Shown here piece by piece: positions 15,536 to 23,252 of a stretch of DNA of 48,900 nt; the first letter of the stretch is position 1, and the number at the start of each line of letters is the position of its first letter. The translations under genes were made by a program, and so were the position numbers. The notes under the pieces were generated by a model, which worked only from the letters and a program-made list of their open reading frames with translations, was not told the origin of the DNA and searched no databases. Source of the DNA: an uncultured Clostridia bacterium (GTDB lineage: Bacteria; Bacillota; Clostridia; Christensenellales; Borkfalkiaceae); contig CANRPN010000004.1 of assembly GCA_947632505.1 (NCBI GenBank), positions 1 through 48,900 of the forward strand. The letters are read 5' to 3'.

Positions 15536-17490
15536 TTTCTTCTCCCTGACAGACGGAGGAAGTGTACGGGCGTGCCCCGCTCATTCCGTCTGACTTTCGT
15601 TTCCGATTTTGTCCATTCGATTTCGATGTGATTTCCGAGGTCGTCCGTGAAGCGGAAACTTCCCTCGCCGCCGATGAGGAACGTGAGCTCCTCATAGCCG
15701 TCCAGCCTGTTGCCGACGTCTGAACACAGCGTTCCGCCTTTTATATTGAGCGGGACCGCCTTCCCCTCCCGCAAAAAGACGGGACAGTGCTCCTTGCAGA
15801 GCGTTATCTCATGCGTGCCGCTTTCGAAACGTTCCCCGGTGAAGAGGTCGTACCACGTCCCCGCGGGAAGATAGACGAAGCGGCGGTCTGTATAGTCTTG
15901 CAGTACGGGCGCAACGAGCAGCGCGTCGCCGAGCAGAAATTCGTCCTCGATCCCATACACTTTTTCGTCGTCGGGAAATTCGAGCAGAAGATGCCGCATG
16001 GGAGGGACACCCGTTTCGTGCGCCTCTTTCAGGAGCATGTATTGGTAGGGCAACAGATTATAGTGCAGGAAGAATTGCCGTCGGCAAAGTTCCAACAATT
16101 CCTCGCTCTTGTGAAAAGCGGCGATGTTCCACGGGCTGCGGTCGTTGATCTCCCACGCACCCGTAAAATCGCACCGTCCGTTGGAGACGGGATCGCTATG
16201 CCACTGCATGACGGGGCAGAACGCCGCCGTCTGCACCGCCCGGAGATAGAGCTCCGCGGTGGGCAGATAACCCGAAAAGCCCGCGATGTCGAATCCCCAG
16301 CAGGCAAAGCCCGAAAGCCCTGCCGACAGCCCCGCTTTGAGCACGGAGCGGTATTCGCTCCAAGTGGATTCCTGGTCTCCCGCCCAGAGGACGGTGAACG
16401 AAGGACTCTTCTGCCCGCCCGCGCGGGAGAACACGATCCCCTCCTCACCGACGAAATCGGCAAAGGCGGAGGTGTAATCCTCGCAATAGCGGTTCTGCCC
16501 TTCTCTGCCCGTCGTGCCGTCGCGGAATGTCACGGAATGGTCGTGAATAAATTCGCCACCGTCCGTCTTGAACCCGTCGATCCCCAGCGATTTGAGATAG
16601 CGGAATCGGTCAAACCAATGCTGACTGCCCACGGGGTCGGAAAAGTCGGGCACCATGCTGCCGATGCACCATGTGTGCGGAATTTCATAGGGGGTACCGT
16701 CCGCGTTGAGCACGCATTCGCCCTTCGTTTTCACATATTCGTTGTCCGAAAGGCACTGCGGCACGTTCCATCTCGTCTCAATGTTCACGCCCTGCGCGTA
16801 CATGGGCACAACCCATAAGAGCAAGTGCAGACCGTCCTCATGCAAGCCGTCGATGAGCGCCTTGGGGTCCTGCCAAGGGGCACCAAACCGCACCTCTTCC
16901 AAAGCCGCGCACTCGTCTCCCTCCTTGTGAGGAATTGAGCTGCCGTTCCAAAGATAGTGGGTGGTGAGATCGCTCCAAGGCTCCACTACCATGACATTGT
17001 GCGGGAAGTTATGCTCTTTCGTGAGCCGCCGCTGCTCTTCGAGCTCCGCTTGCGTGTGCCATCGGTTGGCGCTCATCCATGCGCCGAGCGTCCACTTCGG
17101 GAACAGGCGCGGCATCCCGGCAAGCGTACGGAACTGCGTTAAAATTTGCTTCGGCGTTCCCTCGAAGAGATAGACGTCCGCCCGTTCTCCGCGGCTTCCC
17201 TCTTCGAACGTCAAGGTGATCTCTCCCTCTTTGCGGAGGTCGAAATCCACCTCAACATAGGTATCGACATACAGCCCAAAGCCGTCCGGCGTAAGAAAGA
17301 AGGGCATGGAGCAGTAGGTATACTCCCCTTGATAGAAGCACTTCTCGCGCACGCAGGCGCGGACGAGCTTGCCCTTTTGGTCCACCGAGTCAAATTTCTC
17401 GCCGAAGCCGTATGCCGCCCGATATTGGCGGCGCAGTGTGAGCGTGCAGCTCCCGTCCGCCCATGTAAGTTGGTTCGTTAATTTTTGCAT
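15532..17490 (-). CDS. Glycoside hydrolase family 31 enzyme, locus 1
   Basis: This 652-residue cytoplasmic retaining alpha-glycosidase has the GH31 nucleophile aspartate (Asp310) in LGIDGFKTDGGEF and the acid/base aspartate (Asp372) in LWAGDQESTWSEYR. GFACWGFDIAGFSG follows. The N-terminal beta-sandwich begins with AYGFGEKFDSVDQKGK. The GFKTDGGE form differs from the WNDMNEP form of ordinary alpha-glucosidases (and of the second GH31 here). It resembles alpha-xylosidase, sulfoquinovosidase or alpha-galactosidase branches of the family, so the sugar removed is uncertain. It follows DUF4127 copy A by one base, with only a weak ribosome site, and overlaps the Ig-like lipoprotein gene by four bases. 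Confidence 0.9.
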   Translation of the reverse strand: MQKLTNQLTWADGSCTLTLRRQYRAAYGFGEKFDSVDQKGKLVRACVREKCFYQGEYTYCSMPFFLTPDGFGLYVDTYVEVDFDLRKEGEITLTFEEGSRGERADVYLFEGTPKQILTQFRTLAGMPRLFPKWTLGAWMSANRWHTQAELEEQRRLTKEHNFPHNVMVVEPWSDLTTHYLWNGSSIPHKEGDECAALEEVRFGAPWQDPKALIDGLHEDGLHLLLWVVPMYAQGVNIETRWNVPQCLSDNEYVKTKGECVLNADGTPYEIPHTWCIGSMVPDFSDPVGSQHWFDRFRYLKSLGIDGFKTDGGEFIHDHSVTFRDGTTGREGQNRYCEDYTSAFADFVGEEGIVFSRAGGQKSPSFTVLWAGDQESTWSEYRSVLKAGLSAGLSGFACWGFDIAGFSGYLPTAELYLRAVQTAAFCPVMQWHSDPVSNGRCDFTGAWEINDRSPWNIAAFHKSEELLELCRRQFFLHYNLLPYQYMLLKEAHETGVPPMRHLLLEFPDDEKVYGIEDEFLLGDALLVAPVLQDYTDRRFVYLPAGTWYDLFTGERFESGTHEITLCKEHCPVFLREGKAVPLNIKGGTLCSDVGNRLDGYEELTFLIGGEGSFRFTDDLGNHIEIEWTKSETKVRRNERGTPVHFLRLSGRRK

Positions 17491-17491
17491 A

Positions 17492-19000
17492 TCAGTCTTT
17501 GGTTTTTAAGACAAATTCCATCTCGAAGGTGCGGTTCCACGGGGAGCTGACGTCCACGTCCTCCACCTTCTCGGCAAGAAGCGGGAAGTTCTCCTTCATA
17601 TAGCGGAGAAGTTCCTCCCTCGCCGCTTCCACGCACTTGCCGCGCTCTCCGTCGAGCACGAACACCGTGCAGCCGTTTGCGGGGACGGGGTTGATATCCG
17701 TCCATGTGCGGGTGTGGGAGCAGTAGCCCACGTCGTCATAGTAACGGTGCAAGAGAAAGTCGCGGTTGCCCCGTTCGTCTCTGCCGTGGAAATAGAGACA
17801 GCTCTCGCAGATGACCGTGCCGAGCGTATTGCTCGAAGTGTTCCAGCCCGCATAGGCGTGAATTTTGAGCGCTAAGCCCTCGTCATAGAGAAGCCGGAAG
17901 AGCTCGATGTCGTTCTGCGTGGGGTGCGCCACGTCGGCGACCGCCACGAGCTTGCCCTCCGAGAGCGCATATTTGATCTGGTCGATGTATTCCGGCAGGC
18001 TGCGCTCGATCTGATAGGCGGCATTCATCTCCTCCTCGCTTTTGAGGTAGAGCATCTCGGAGCCGATGTTGACCGCGAGCAGAATGTCGCACTCAGGCAG
18101 GCTGTAAACCCGTCTGCAACCCGCCGCCAAAATTTGATTCTTGATGGTAGCGTCGATGGAGCGGTCCTCAAACGAGGGAGTGACAAACGGCCCCCGCGCC
18201 GAGGCGTAATAGACGTAAATTTTAGGTCTCGCCCCGTTGAGTTCATTGACGGCGCGGCAGAGCATCGTCATGCCGGTGTCGTCCGCGGCGGGATAGACGG
18301 GGACCTGCAATAAAAGCCCCATCTCCCGGATGCGCGTTCTCACCATCTGCTGGTCAAGCGAGGTGAAGCCGTAGGGCGCGCTGTCGTCCTGCGGGACGAT
18401 GAAGGAGTCGATCGTGCCGTCCTTCACGAGTTCCAGCGTGTGGAAGAGCACTCCGAGGTTGACTTCTCTCCGCGCCGTGTAATCTTCGAGCGCCTCCGCG
18501 GGGATCTTCTCTTTGACGCGGGGAAAGTCCGCCGCCTCCTCCGCACTCAAAAGCCCGAGCCGCTGTTTGTGCGTATATCTGCCGAAAAGATGGATCTCGG
18601 CGCCGCACTGCGCATAATAGTCAGGCTCCTCGTCGGAGAGAGAATAGAACGGACAGCGCATGATCGTCTGAAAGGCATAGATCTTACAGGACGGGTTCTG
18701 CGCCTTTAATGTTTTTACGAGGTCCGCACGGGCGGAAAGCGCTTCTTTCGTCTCATGGTGGAGACGGGACGGGATCAGTCCGCCGTAAATGAGGGTGTCG
18801 AGGGAGAGAATGACGGCGTCCGCCTTCCTCCCCTCTTCGAGCGTCCAAGCGGCAAGTTTGTCGCGGTCTGCGGGACGCTTTTTCAGCCCCATGTACTCCT
18901 TGGGCGGCTCGATGAGTTCAAAGTCCGCCTTTGGCATAATACGCGGAAAGGTGTAATTGCAGGGTCGCTCGTCAAGCGGCAAAAGTAAAATACGGTGCAT
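17492..19000 (-). CDS. DUF4127 family protein, copy A
   Basis: The 502-residue protein has no signal peptide. It matches what I know of DUF4127, a family without assigned activity found in Firmicutes and actinobacteria, by its opening LLPLDERPCNY. Conserved blocks shared with copy B are ILSLDTLIYGG, RCPFYSLSDEEPDYY, a FIVPQDD pair, YPAADDTG, SLPECDI, HAYAGWNTSSNTLGT and LHRYYDD. The many invariant acidic residues with one histidine suggest a metal-dependent enzyme (inference). The gene sits between permease and GH31 genes with 1-3 base gaps, so a role in processing the imported glycan is likely. Copy B has the same kind of neighbours. Confidence 0.8.
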   Translation of the reverse strand: MHRILLLPLDERPCNYTFPRIMPKADFELIEPPKEYMGLKKRPADRDKLAAWTLEEGRKADAVILSLDTLIYGGLIPSRLHHETKEALSARADLVKTLKAQNPSCKIYAFQTIMRCPFYSLSDEEPDYYAQCGAEIHLFGRYTHKQRLGLLSAEEAADFPRVKEKIPAEALEDYTARREVNLGVLFHTLELVKDGTIDSFIVPQDDSAPYGFTSLDQQMVRTRIREMGLLLQVPVYPAADDTGMTMLCRAVNELNGARPKIYVYYASARGPFVTPSFEDRSIDATIKNQILAAGCRRVYSLPECDILLAVNIGSEMLYLKSEEEMNAAYQIERSLPEYIDQIKYALSEGKLVAVADVAHPTQNDIELFRLLYDEGLALKIHAYAGWNTSSNTLGTVICESCLYFHGRDERGNRDFLLHRYYDDVGYCSHTRTWTDINPVPANGCTVFVLDGERGKCVEAAREELLRYMKENFPLLAEKVEDVDVSSPWNRTFEMEFVLKTKD

Positions 19001-19003
19001 AGA

Positions 19004-19981
19004 TCATCCTTTGACGGAACCGATTTGGAGCCCGCCTTTGATGTATTTGACAACGTAGGGATACATGCAGAGGATGGGAACGATGCTCGCGACCATTGCC
19101 GCCGCCTCCACGTTTTGGCCGTTTGCCATGAGCCAAGGATCGTTCTTGTTGAGCGTCGTGCTCTGCAACATGAGATAGAGATAGTATGCAAGAGGCTGGG
19201 CCGCCTTGCCCTCCGCCGACTGTCCGATGAAGATCATGGCCGAGCCGTAACCGTTCCAGCAGCCGACGATCGTAAAGAAGCAGCAGCTGCCGATGATGGG
19301 CAGAGACATGGGCACAATGATGCGGAAGAACAGTTGCAGATCGCTTGCTCCGTCGAGCCGCGCCGCCTCTTCGATGTCCGCGGGGATCCCCTCGAAGAAC
19401 GTCTTGAAGTAGAGAAGGTGAGTGACGTTCGAAATCGAGATGAGAATGACCGACCAAATGGTGTCGATCAAGCCGAAGCTGTGCATGAGCAGACGGATCG
19501 GCACAATGCCCGCCGAGAAGAGCATGGTGATGATAAAGTACATCAGAATGCCGCCCTTGAACGGGAAATCGCGCTTGGAGAGCGGATACGCCGCCATGGC
19601 CTCAACAAGGTTGGAGCCGATCGTGACAACTCCCGTGAGAAGCACAGAGTTGCCGAATGCCCGCCAAAAGTCGAGCGCACCTTCGCCCAACAGCACGTAC
19701 TTGAAGGCGTTGAGGGTAGGCGTGACGGGGAAGATCACCACTTTGAGGTTGGTGTTCCCGTCGTTAAAGGCGAGCGAGAAATAGTTGAGGAGCGGGAATA
19801 TGATGAGCAGCACCCCGAAGAAGAGGCAAGTGAGATTGACGATGTTCAAAAAAATGTCGAGCTTGCTCTCTTTGATCTTGTTGGGATGTTTTTTGAAGAG
19901 GCGCAGCCCCTTCGTATGCGGGGCGGACGCCGCCGGGGCCTCGGTGGAGGCGGAAGTTACGTTGACACGATCTTCGTTCAT
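19004..19981 (-). CDS. Carbohydrate ABC transporter permease (LplC/YtcP type)
   Basis: This 325-residue inner-membrane subunit has six predicted membrane segments after a ~45-residue charged N-terminus. The EAA loop that contacts the ATPase reads EEAARLDGASDLQLFFRIIVP. The C-terminus ends in YPYVVKYIKGGLQIGSVKG, typical of the YtcP group, which transports complex oligosaccharides. The start is supported by GGAGGG upstream of the ATG. It pairs with the next permease and the binding lipoprotein. No ATPase gene is present, so a shared MsmK-like ATPase encoded elsewhere is expected. Confidence 0.92.
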   Translation of the reverse strand: MNEDRVNVTSASTEAPAASAPHTKGLRLFKKHPNKIKESKLDIFLNIVNLTCLFFGVLLIIFPLLNYFSLAFNDGNTNLKVVIFPVTPTLNAFKYVLLGEGALDFWRAFGNSVLLTGVVTIGSNLVEAMAAYPLSKRDFPFKGGILMYFIITMLFSAGIVPIRLLMHSFGLIDTIWSVILISISNVTHLLYFKTFFEGIPADIEEAARLDGASDLQLFFRIIVPMSLPIIGSCCFFTIVGCWNGYGSAMIFIGQSAEGKAAQPLAYYLYLMLQSTTLNKNDPWLMANGQNVEAAAMVASIVPILCMYPYVVKYIKGGLQIGSVKG

Positions 19982-19996
19982 TGTTCTTCCCTCCTC

Positions 19997-21031
19997 TTAC
20001 CAAAGTCCGCGCTTCATCGTCTTGGTGGTGATCGCGTTGCCGATCAGCATGAGCGCCAAGGCGATCGCGCCGTTGAACACGCCGAGCGCCGTTGCGAACG
20101 GGACATCCGTTCCGTAGAATACGGAAATCTCGTAGATATAAGTGTCGAGCACGATCTGCGAATCCGTCAAAACGCCCGGGTTGATCTGCATCATGGTGTA
20201 GATCTGCTCGAAGCCCGTCGCCATCATGCCGCTGATGTTGAGAACGAGCATGAGCGCGATCGTGGGCAGGATGGACGGAAGGGTGAGATACCACATCTTT
20301 TGCAGCCTGTTTGCGCCTTCGAGCGTCGCCGACTCGTAATAGGTCTTATCGATGGCGACGATCGCGGAGTAGAAGAGGATACACCCCCACCCGGCGCCCT
20401 TCCACGCCGAGAAGAATACGGCAAGCGGTTTGAACCACCCGTCCTGTGCCATGATGTGCCCCGTTAGCTGCCCTATCACGCCCGTATCCGGGTGTAGTAT
20501 CCCCGACCAAATGCCGATGACGATCGCCCACGAAAGGAAATTCGGGATCGTGAGAATGATGAGGACCACCTTGCTGAGCGTCTGGTTTTTGAGCTCCGAG
20601 AGCTGCACCGCGATGATGATGGAGAGCGGGAAACAGATGAGCAGCCTGATAACGTTGATGATGAGGGTGTTCATCACCGCCCGCCAGAAGGAGTTATCGA
20701 CAAAGATGTTGCCGAAGTTGGAAAACGTCCAACTGCCGTGTGTAAGGTTGTAGAGGATATCCCCTTTCGTGAGATTAAATTCGGGACCCTTGAAGGCAAA
20801 CAGGATGCCGAGCATGGGGATATATGAAAAAATCAGTGTAAACGCCGCTGCGGGAATGAGGAAAAAGAGAATCCTCCGATATTTCTTCACGCGCTTCCAC
20901 TGACTCTTCCAATATCCGGGCTCCTCGAATTTCGGTTGTACCGCCACTTCGGTGACAAGGTCTACCGAAGGGGAAGCCCCCGCCGCTTGCACAGCGGGGG
21001 ACTCGTTTGCTTGATGAACGTATTCTTCCAT
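19997..21031 (-). CDS. Carbohydrate ABC transporter permease (LplB/YtcO type)
   Basis: This 344-residue inner-membrane permease has a long hydrophilic N-terminus (~55 residues) and then six membrane segments. The hallmark IPMLGILFAFK of the LplB group follows the first segment. Its EAA-like loop reads YYESATLEGANRLQKMWYLTLP. It forms the heterodimer channel with the preceding-numbered permease, 15 bases away. An AAGGTG site precedes the ATG. The substrate cannot be read from the sequence, but the surrounding enzymes suggest an oligosaccharide. Confidence 0.92.
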   Translation of the reverse strand: MEEYVHQANESPAVQAAGASPSVDLVTEVAVQPKFEEPGYWKSQWKRVKKYRRILFFLIPAAAFTLIFSYIPMLGILFAFKGPEFNLTKGDILYNLTHGSWTFSNFGNIFVDNSFWRAVMNTLIINVIRLLICFPLSIIIAVQLSELKNQTLSKVVLIILTIPNFLSWAIVIGIWSGILHPDTGVIGQLTGHIMAQDGWFKPLAVFFSAWKGAGWGCILFYSAIVAIDKTYYESATLEGANRLQKMWYLTLPSILPTIALMLVLNISGMMATGFEQIYTMMQINPGVLTDSQIVLDTYIYEISVFYGTDVPFATALGVFNGAIALALMLIGNAITTKTMKRGLW

Positions 21032-21076
21032 AGCTTCACCTTAAAAATTCTTTCCTCGGGGATTTGCTTGGTTCGA

Positions 21077-22993
21077 TTATTTGCGGCCGAGCTTCACTTC
21101 GTTATACCATTGGGTCATCTCTTCCGAGATCTGATCCGACCAATAGTAATAGAGCTCTTTCTTGCCGTCGTCCGTATCTTTCTTGATGGATTTCTTCTTT
21201 GCGCTTTCGCGGGCATTGTTGAGGGCTTTGATGCAGTCCGACGCATTGATCGCCGCAGCAAGGCCGTCTTTGAGCAACGTACGGCAGAGGATGGAGACGG
21301 GAGACCACCATTTCATGGGAGGGCTCATCCACATCGGGTCCGAGATCCTTCCGATGCCGTCCGGGTCGGAAACCTGCCATGCGTCGAAGCCCGTTTCCCG
21401 AAGATGGAAGAGGGACTTCGCAGAGACGGAGTTCGTGCCCGTGCAATACTGCGAGTTATCGGCGATGTGATCGATGTAACGCTTCGTGAGCTGGCACCAA
21501 TATCCTCCGCCCTTCACCGTGACGGGCTCTTCGTTCATGTTCTCGGGATCGAGCTTGTTGCCCGCATTCGGATCTTTGTTGCTGTATTTGATGTAGGAAT
21601 ACTCGTAGGGACGGATGAAGATGATCTTCTCTTTGAGATTTTCATACTTCGCGTACTCCGCGTCTTTTTCCTTGGTATAGTCCTCTGCCTTGGGAGCGTC
21701 TGCGGAGAGACCGACGGGATCCTTCGACCAGCTGGGATCGCAGTTGCCCTTATCGCCGGGCTGGATCTTGTTCCAATGCTGTCCTTCGACGCCGGCGTAG
21801 AAGTCGCCAAACGCTTCCATCTTCTTTGCGAGATAATCAATGATGTAGAGCGCGTGATCGGATTTGTGCGCGGGGATGACGGTGTAGTAGGATACTCCGC
21901 CCGGGTCGCCTTCGAGACGGGCAACGTCTTGATTGGCCGAACCGTGCGTGCCGTCGCCGCGGATCCGCGTCACCCACTTGATGACGTTCTCTTTGATCGT
22001 TTCATAATCGTTGGTAATGCCCAACTTGCTCGCGATCTGTCCGCCGTTTTCCTTGTCCTGTGCGACAATGGCGTTGATGAGCGGGGTCACGTTCCAATAG
22101 GAGATATAGGTGCAGGAATTGAGCTCCGTGGCGAACTTTTGGTTCGCAGAATCCTGGCTCTCGCTCTGCCATGCCTCGGAGAGGATCCCCTTGGAATAGA
22201 GGTCGTGCATGTACTGCACGTATTTGTCCACATTGGGGCTGTAAACGTACTGTTGGATCTTGCCGTTTTCGTCGACATAGAAGTTCCACGGCACGTCGAA
22301 CGCGCTCTTGATCTGGGAGACCTCGCAGCTGTTCTTGCCGGGGATCCCAAAGGCGTGATATTTATCGTTGTTCTTGCCGAAGTGCTCCTGCAACTTTTCG
22401 AAAGCGGTGGTGACGCCGTCGATCGTATCGGGAGCTTCGGTGATGCCGACCTGTTTCAGGTGGTCCATGTTCCACACGAGGGCACTGTCCGTCATGCAGA
22501 TGAAACCGAAGTCGGGGATGCCGTAGATGTGTTTTTCTCCCTTCGTATCGGTATAGGTGACCGAATCCCAGCCAAATTCCATGAGGTCGATGAGCTGGTA
22601 GAGCGTTCTGCCCTGGGGAGTTGTTTCAAGAAGCTCGGTGAGGTCGAGGAAGGTACCGTCTTCGAGATAGGGATGGTACTGCGCCTGCGTGAGCTTCATG
22701 ATGTCGAAGTCCTGCCGCTCGTTGAGGGCGTTGCGCACGTCCTGGTCGGCATTGGTGCCCATTTCCTGGTAAACCATCTTGTAGCCGGTCTTCTCTTCGA
22801 TGATCTTTGCGCCGTCGTCCTTCCCGAACGCAGAGAGACCGGTCTCGGGAAAGAGACCTTTGAGTTCGATCGGATTAGACAGATCGACGTCCCAGTCGAT
22901 CGGCACCTCGTATAATTCGCCGCAACCGGCAAATACCGCTGCGCCCGAAAGGATCATCACCGAGGCAACAGCGAGAGAGAGCAGTTTTTTCAT
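21077..22993 (-). CDS. Extracellular sugar-binding lipoprotein (LplA type)
   Basis: This 638-residue solute-binding protein is anchored at Cys24 (VFAGC) and delivers its ligand to the two permeases. It is longer than ordinary maltose-type binding proteins (~420) and matches the large LplA-like family that accompanies LplB/YtcP permeases. Recognisable parts are a lobe-one start with EEKTGYKMVYQEMG, YGIPDFGF, a hinge region near DVPWNFYVDENGK, and an aromatic-rich C-terminus. The ATG has a strong AAGGAGG site. The 259-base leader before it contains several strong hairpins that may adjust its mRNA level. Confidence 0.9.
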   Translation of the reverse strand: MKKLLSLAVASVMILSGAAVFAGCGELYEVPIDWDVDLSNPIELKGLFPETGLSAFGKDDGAKIIEEKTGYKMVYQEMGTNADQDVRNALNERQDFDIMKLTQAQYHPYLEDGTFLDLTELLETTPQGRTLYQLIDLMEFGWDSVTYTDTKGEKHIYGIPDFGFICMTDSALVWNMDHLKQVGITEAPDTIDGVTTAFEKLQEHFGKNNDKYHAFGIPGKNSCEVSQIKSAFDVPWNFYVDENGKIQQYVYSPNVDKYVQYMHDLYSKGILSEAWQSESQDSANQKFATELNSCTYISYWNVTPLINAIVAQDKENGGQIASKLGITNDYETIKENVIKWVTRIRGDGTHGSANQDVARLEGDPGGVSYYTVIPAHKSDHALYIIDYLAKKMEAFGDFYAGVEGQHWNKIQPGDKGNCDPSWSKDPVGLSADAPKAEDYTKEKDAEYAKYENLKEKIIFIRPYEYSYIKYSNKDPNAGNKLDPENMNEEPVTVKGGGYWCQLTKRYIDHIADNSQYCTGTNSVSAKSLFHLRETGFDAWQVSDPDGIGRISDPMWMSPPMKWWSPVSILCRTLLKDGLAAAINASDCIKALNNARESAKKKSIKKDTDDGKKELYYYWSDQISEEMTQWYNEVKLGRK

Positions 22994-23021
22994 GATTTTC
23001 CTCCTTTAATGATCGTTTGGG

Positions 23022-23140
23022 GGGGGGATCCCCCCTTGCCCCGACCCTCCCCACAAACGGGGAGCGGGGCGAATGCTATGAGGCCTCCTATGGTCTCTCC
23101 CGCTTATTAGGGGGGGGAAGCGGGAGAGAGTTCATAGGAG
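23022..23140 (-). other. Leader hairpins before the binding-protein gene
   Basis: Three inverted repeats stand in the untranslated leader. One is the palindrome GGGGGGATCCCCCC (23022-23035). The second has 6-bp and 6-bp stems (GCCCCG and CTCCCC with partners, 23038-23070). The third is a long stem of 8 plus 11 bp (CTCCTATG and CTCTCCCGCTT with partners, 23085-23140) with a C-run loop in the RNA. They may be processing, stability or attenuation elements. No convincing promoter was seen here. Confidence 0.6.
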
Positions 23141-23183
23141 AAAAACCGTATGAGTGTAAGTAAAGTAAGATGAAAAATTGGAT

Positions 23184-23236
23184 CCGCTTGCCGCTCGGCG
23201 CCCGATGAAGAAGTGACAGACGGGAGCGGCAAACGG
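23184..23236 (-). terminator. Terminator-like hairpin after the giant lipoprotein gene
   Basis: A 9-bp stem, TTGCCGCTC with GAGCGGCAA, is extended by three more pairs after one mismatch. It lies 17 bases past the stop. In the RNA it is followed by an AUUUUUC run. Because no promoter is visible before the binding-protein gene, read-through with partial termination is plausible. Confidence 0.55.
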
Positions 23237-23252
23237 AATTAGGGGGGCTGTG

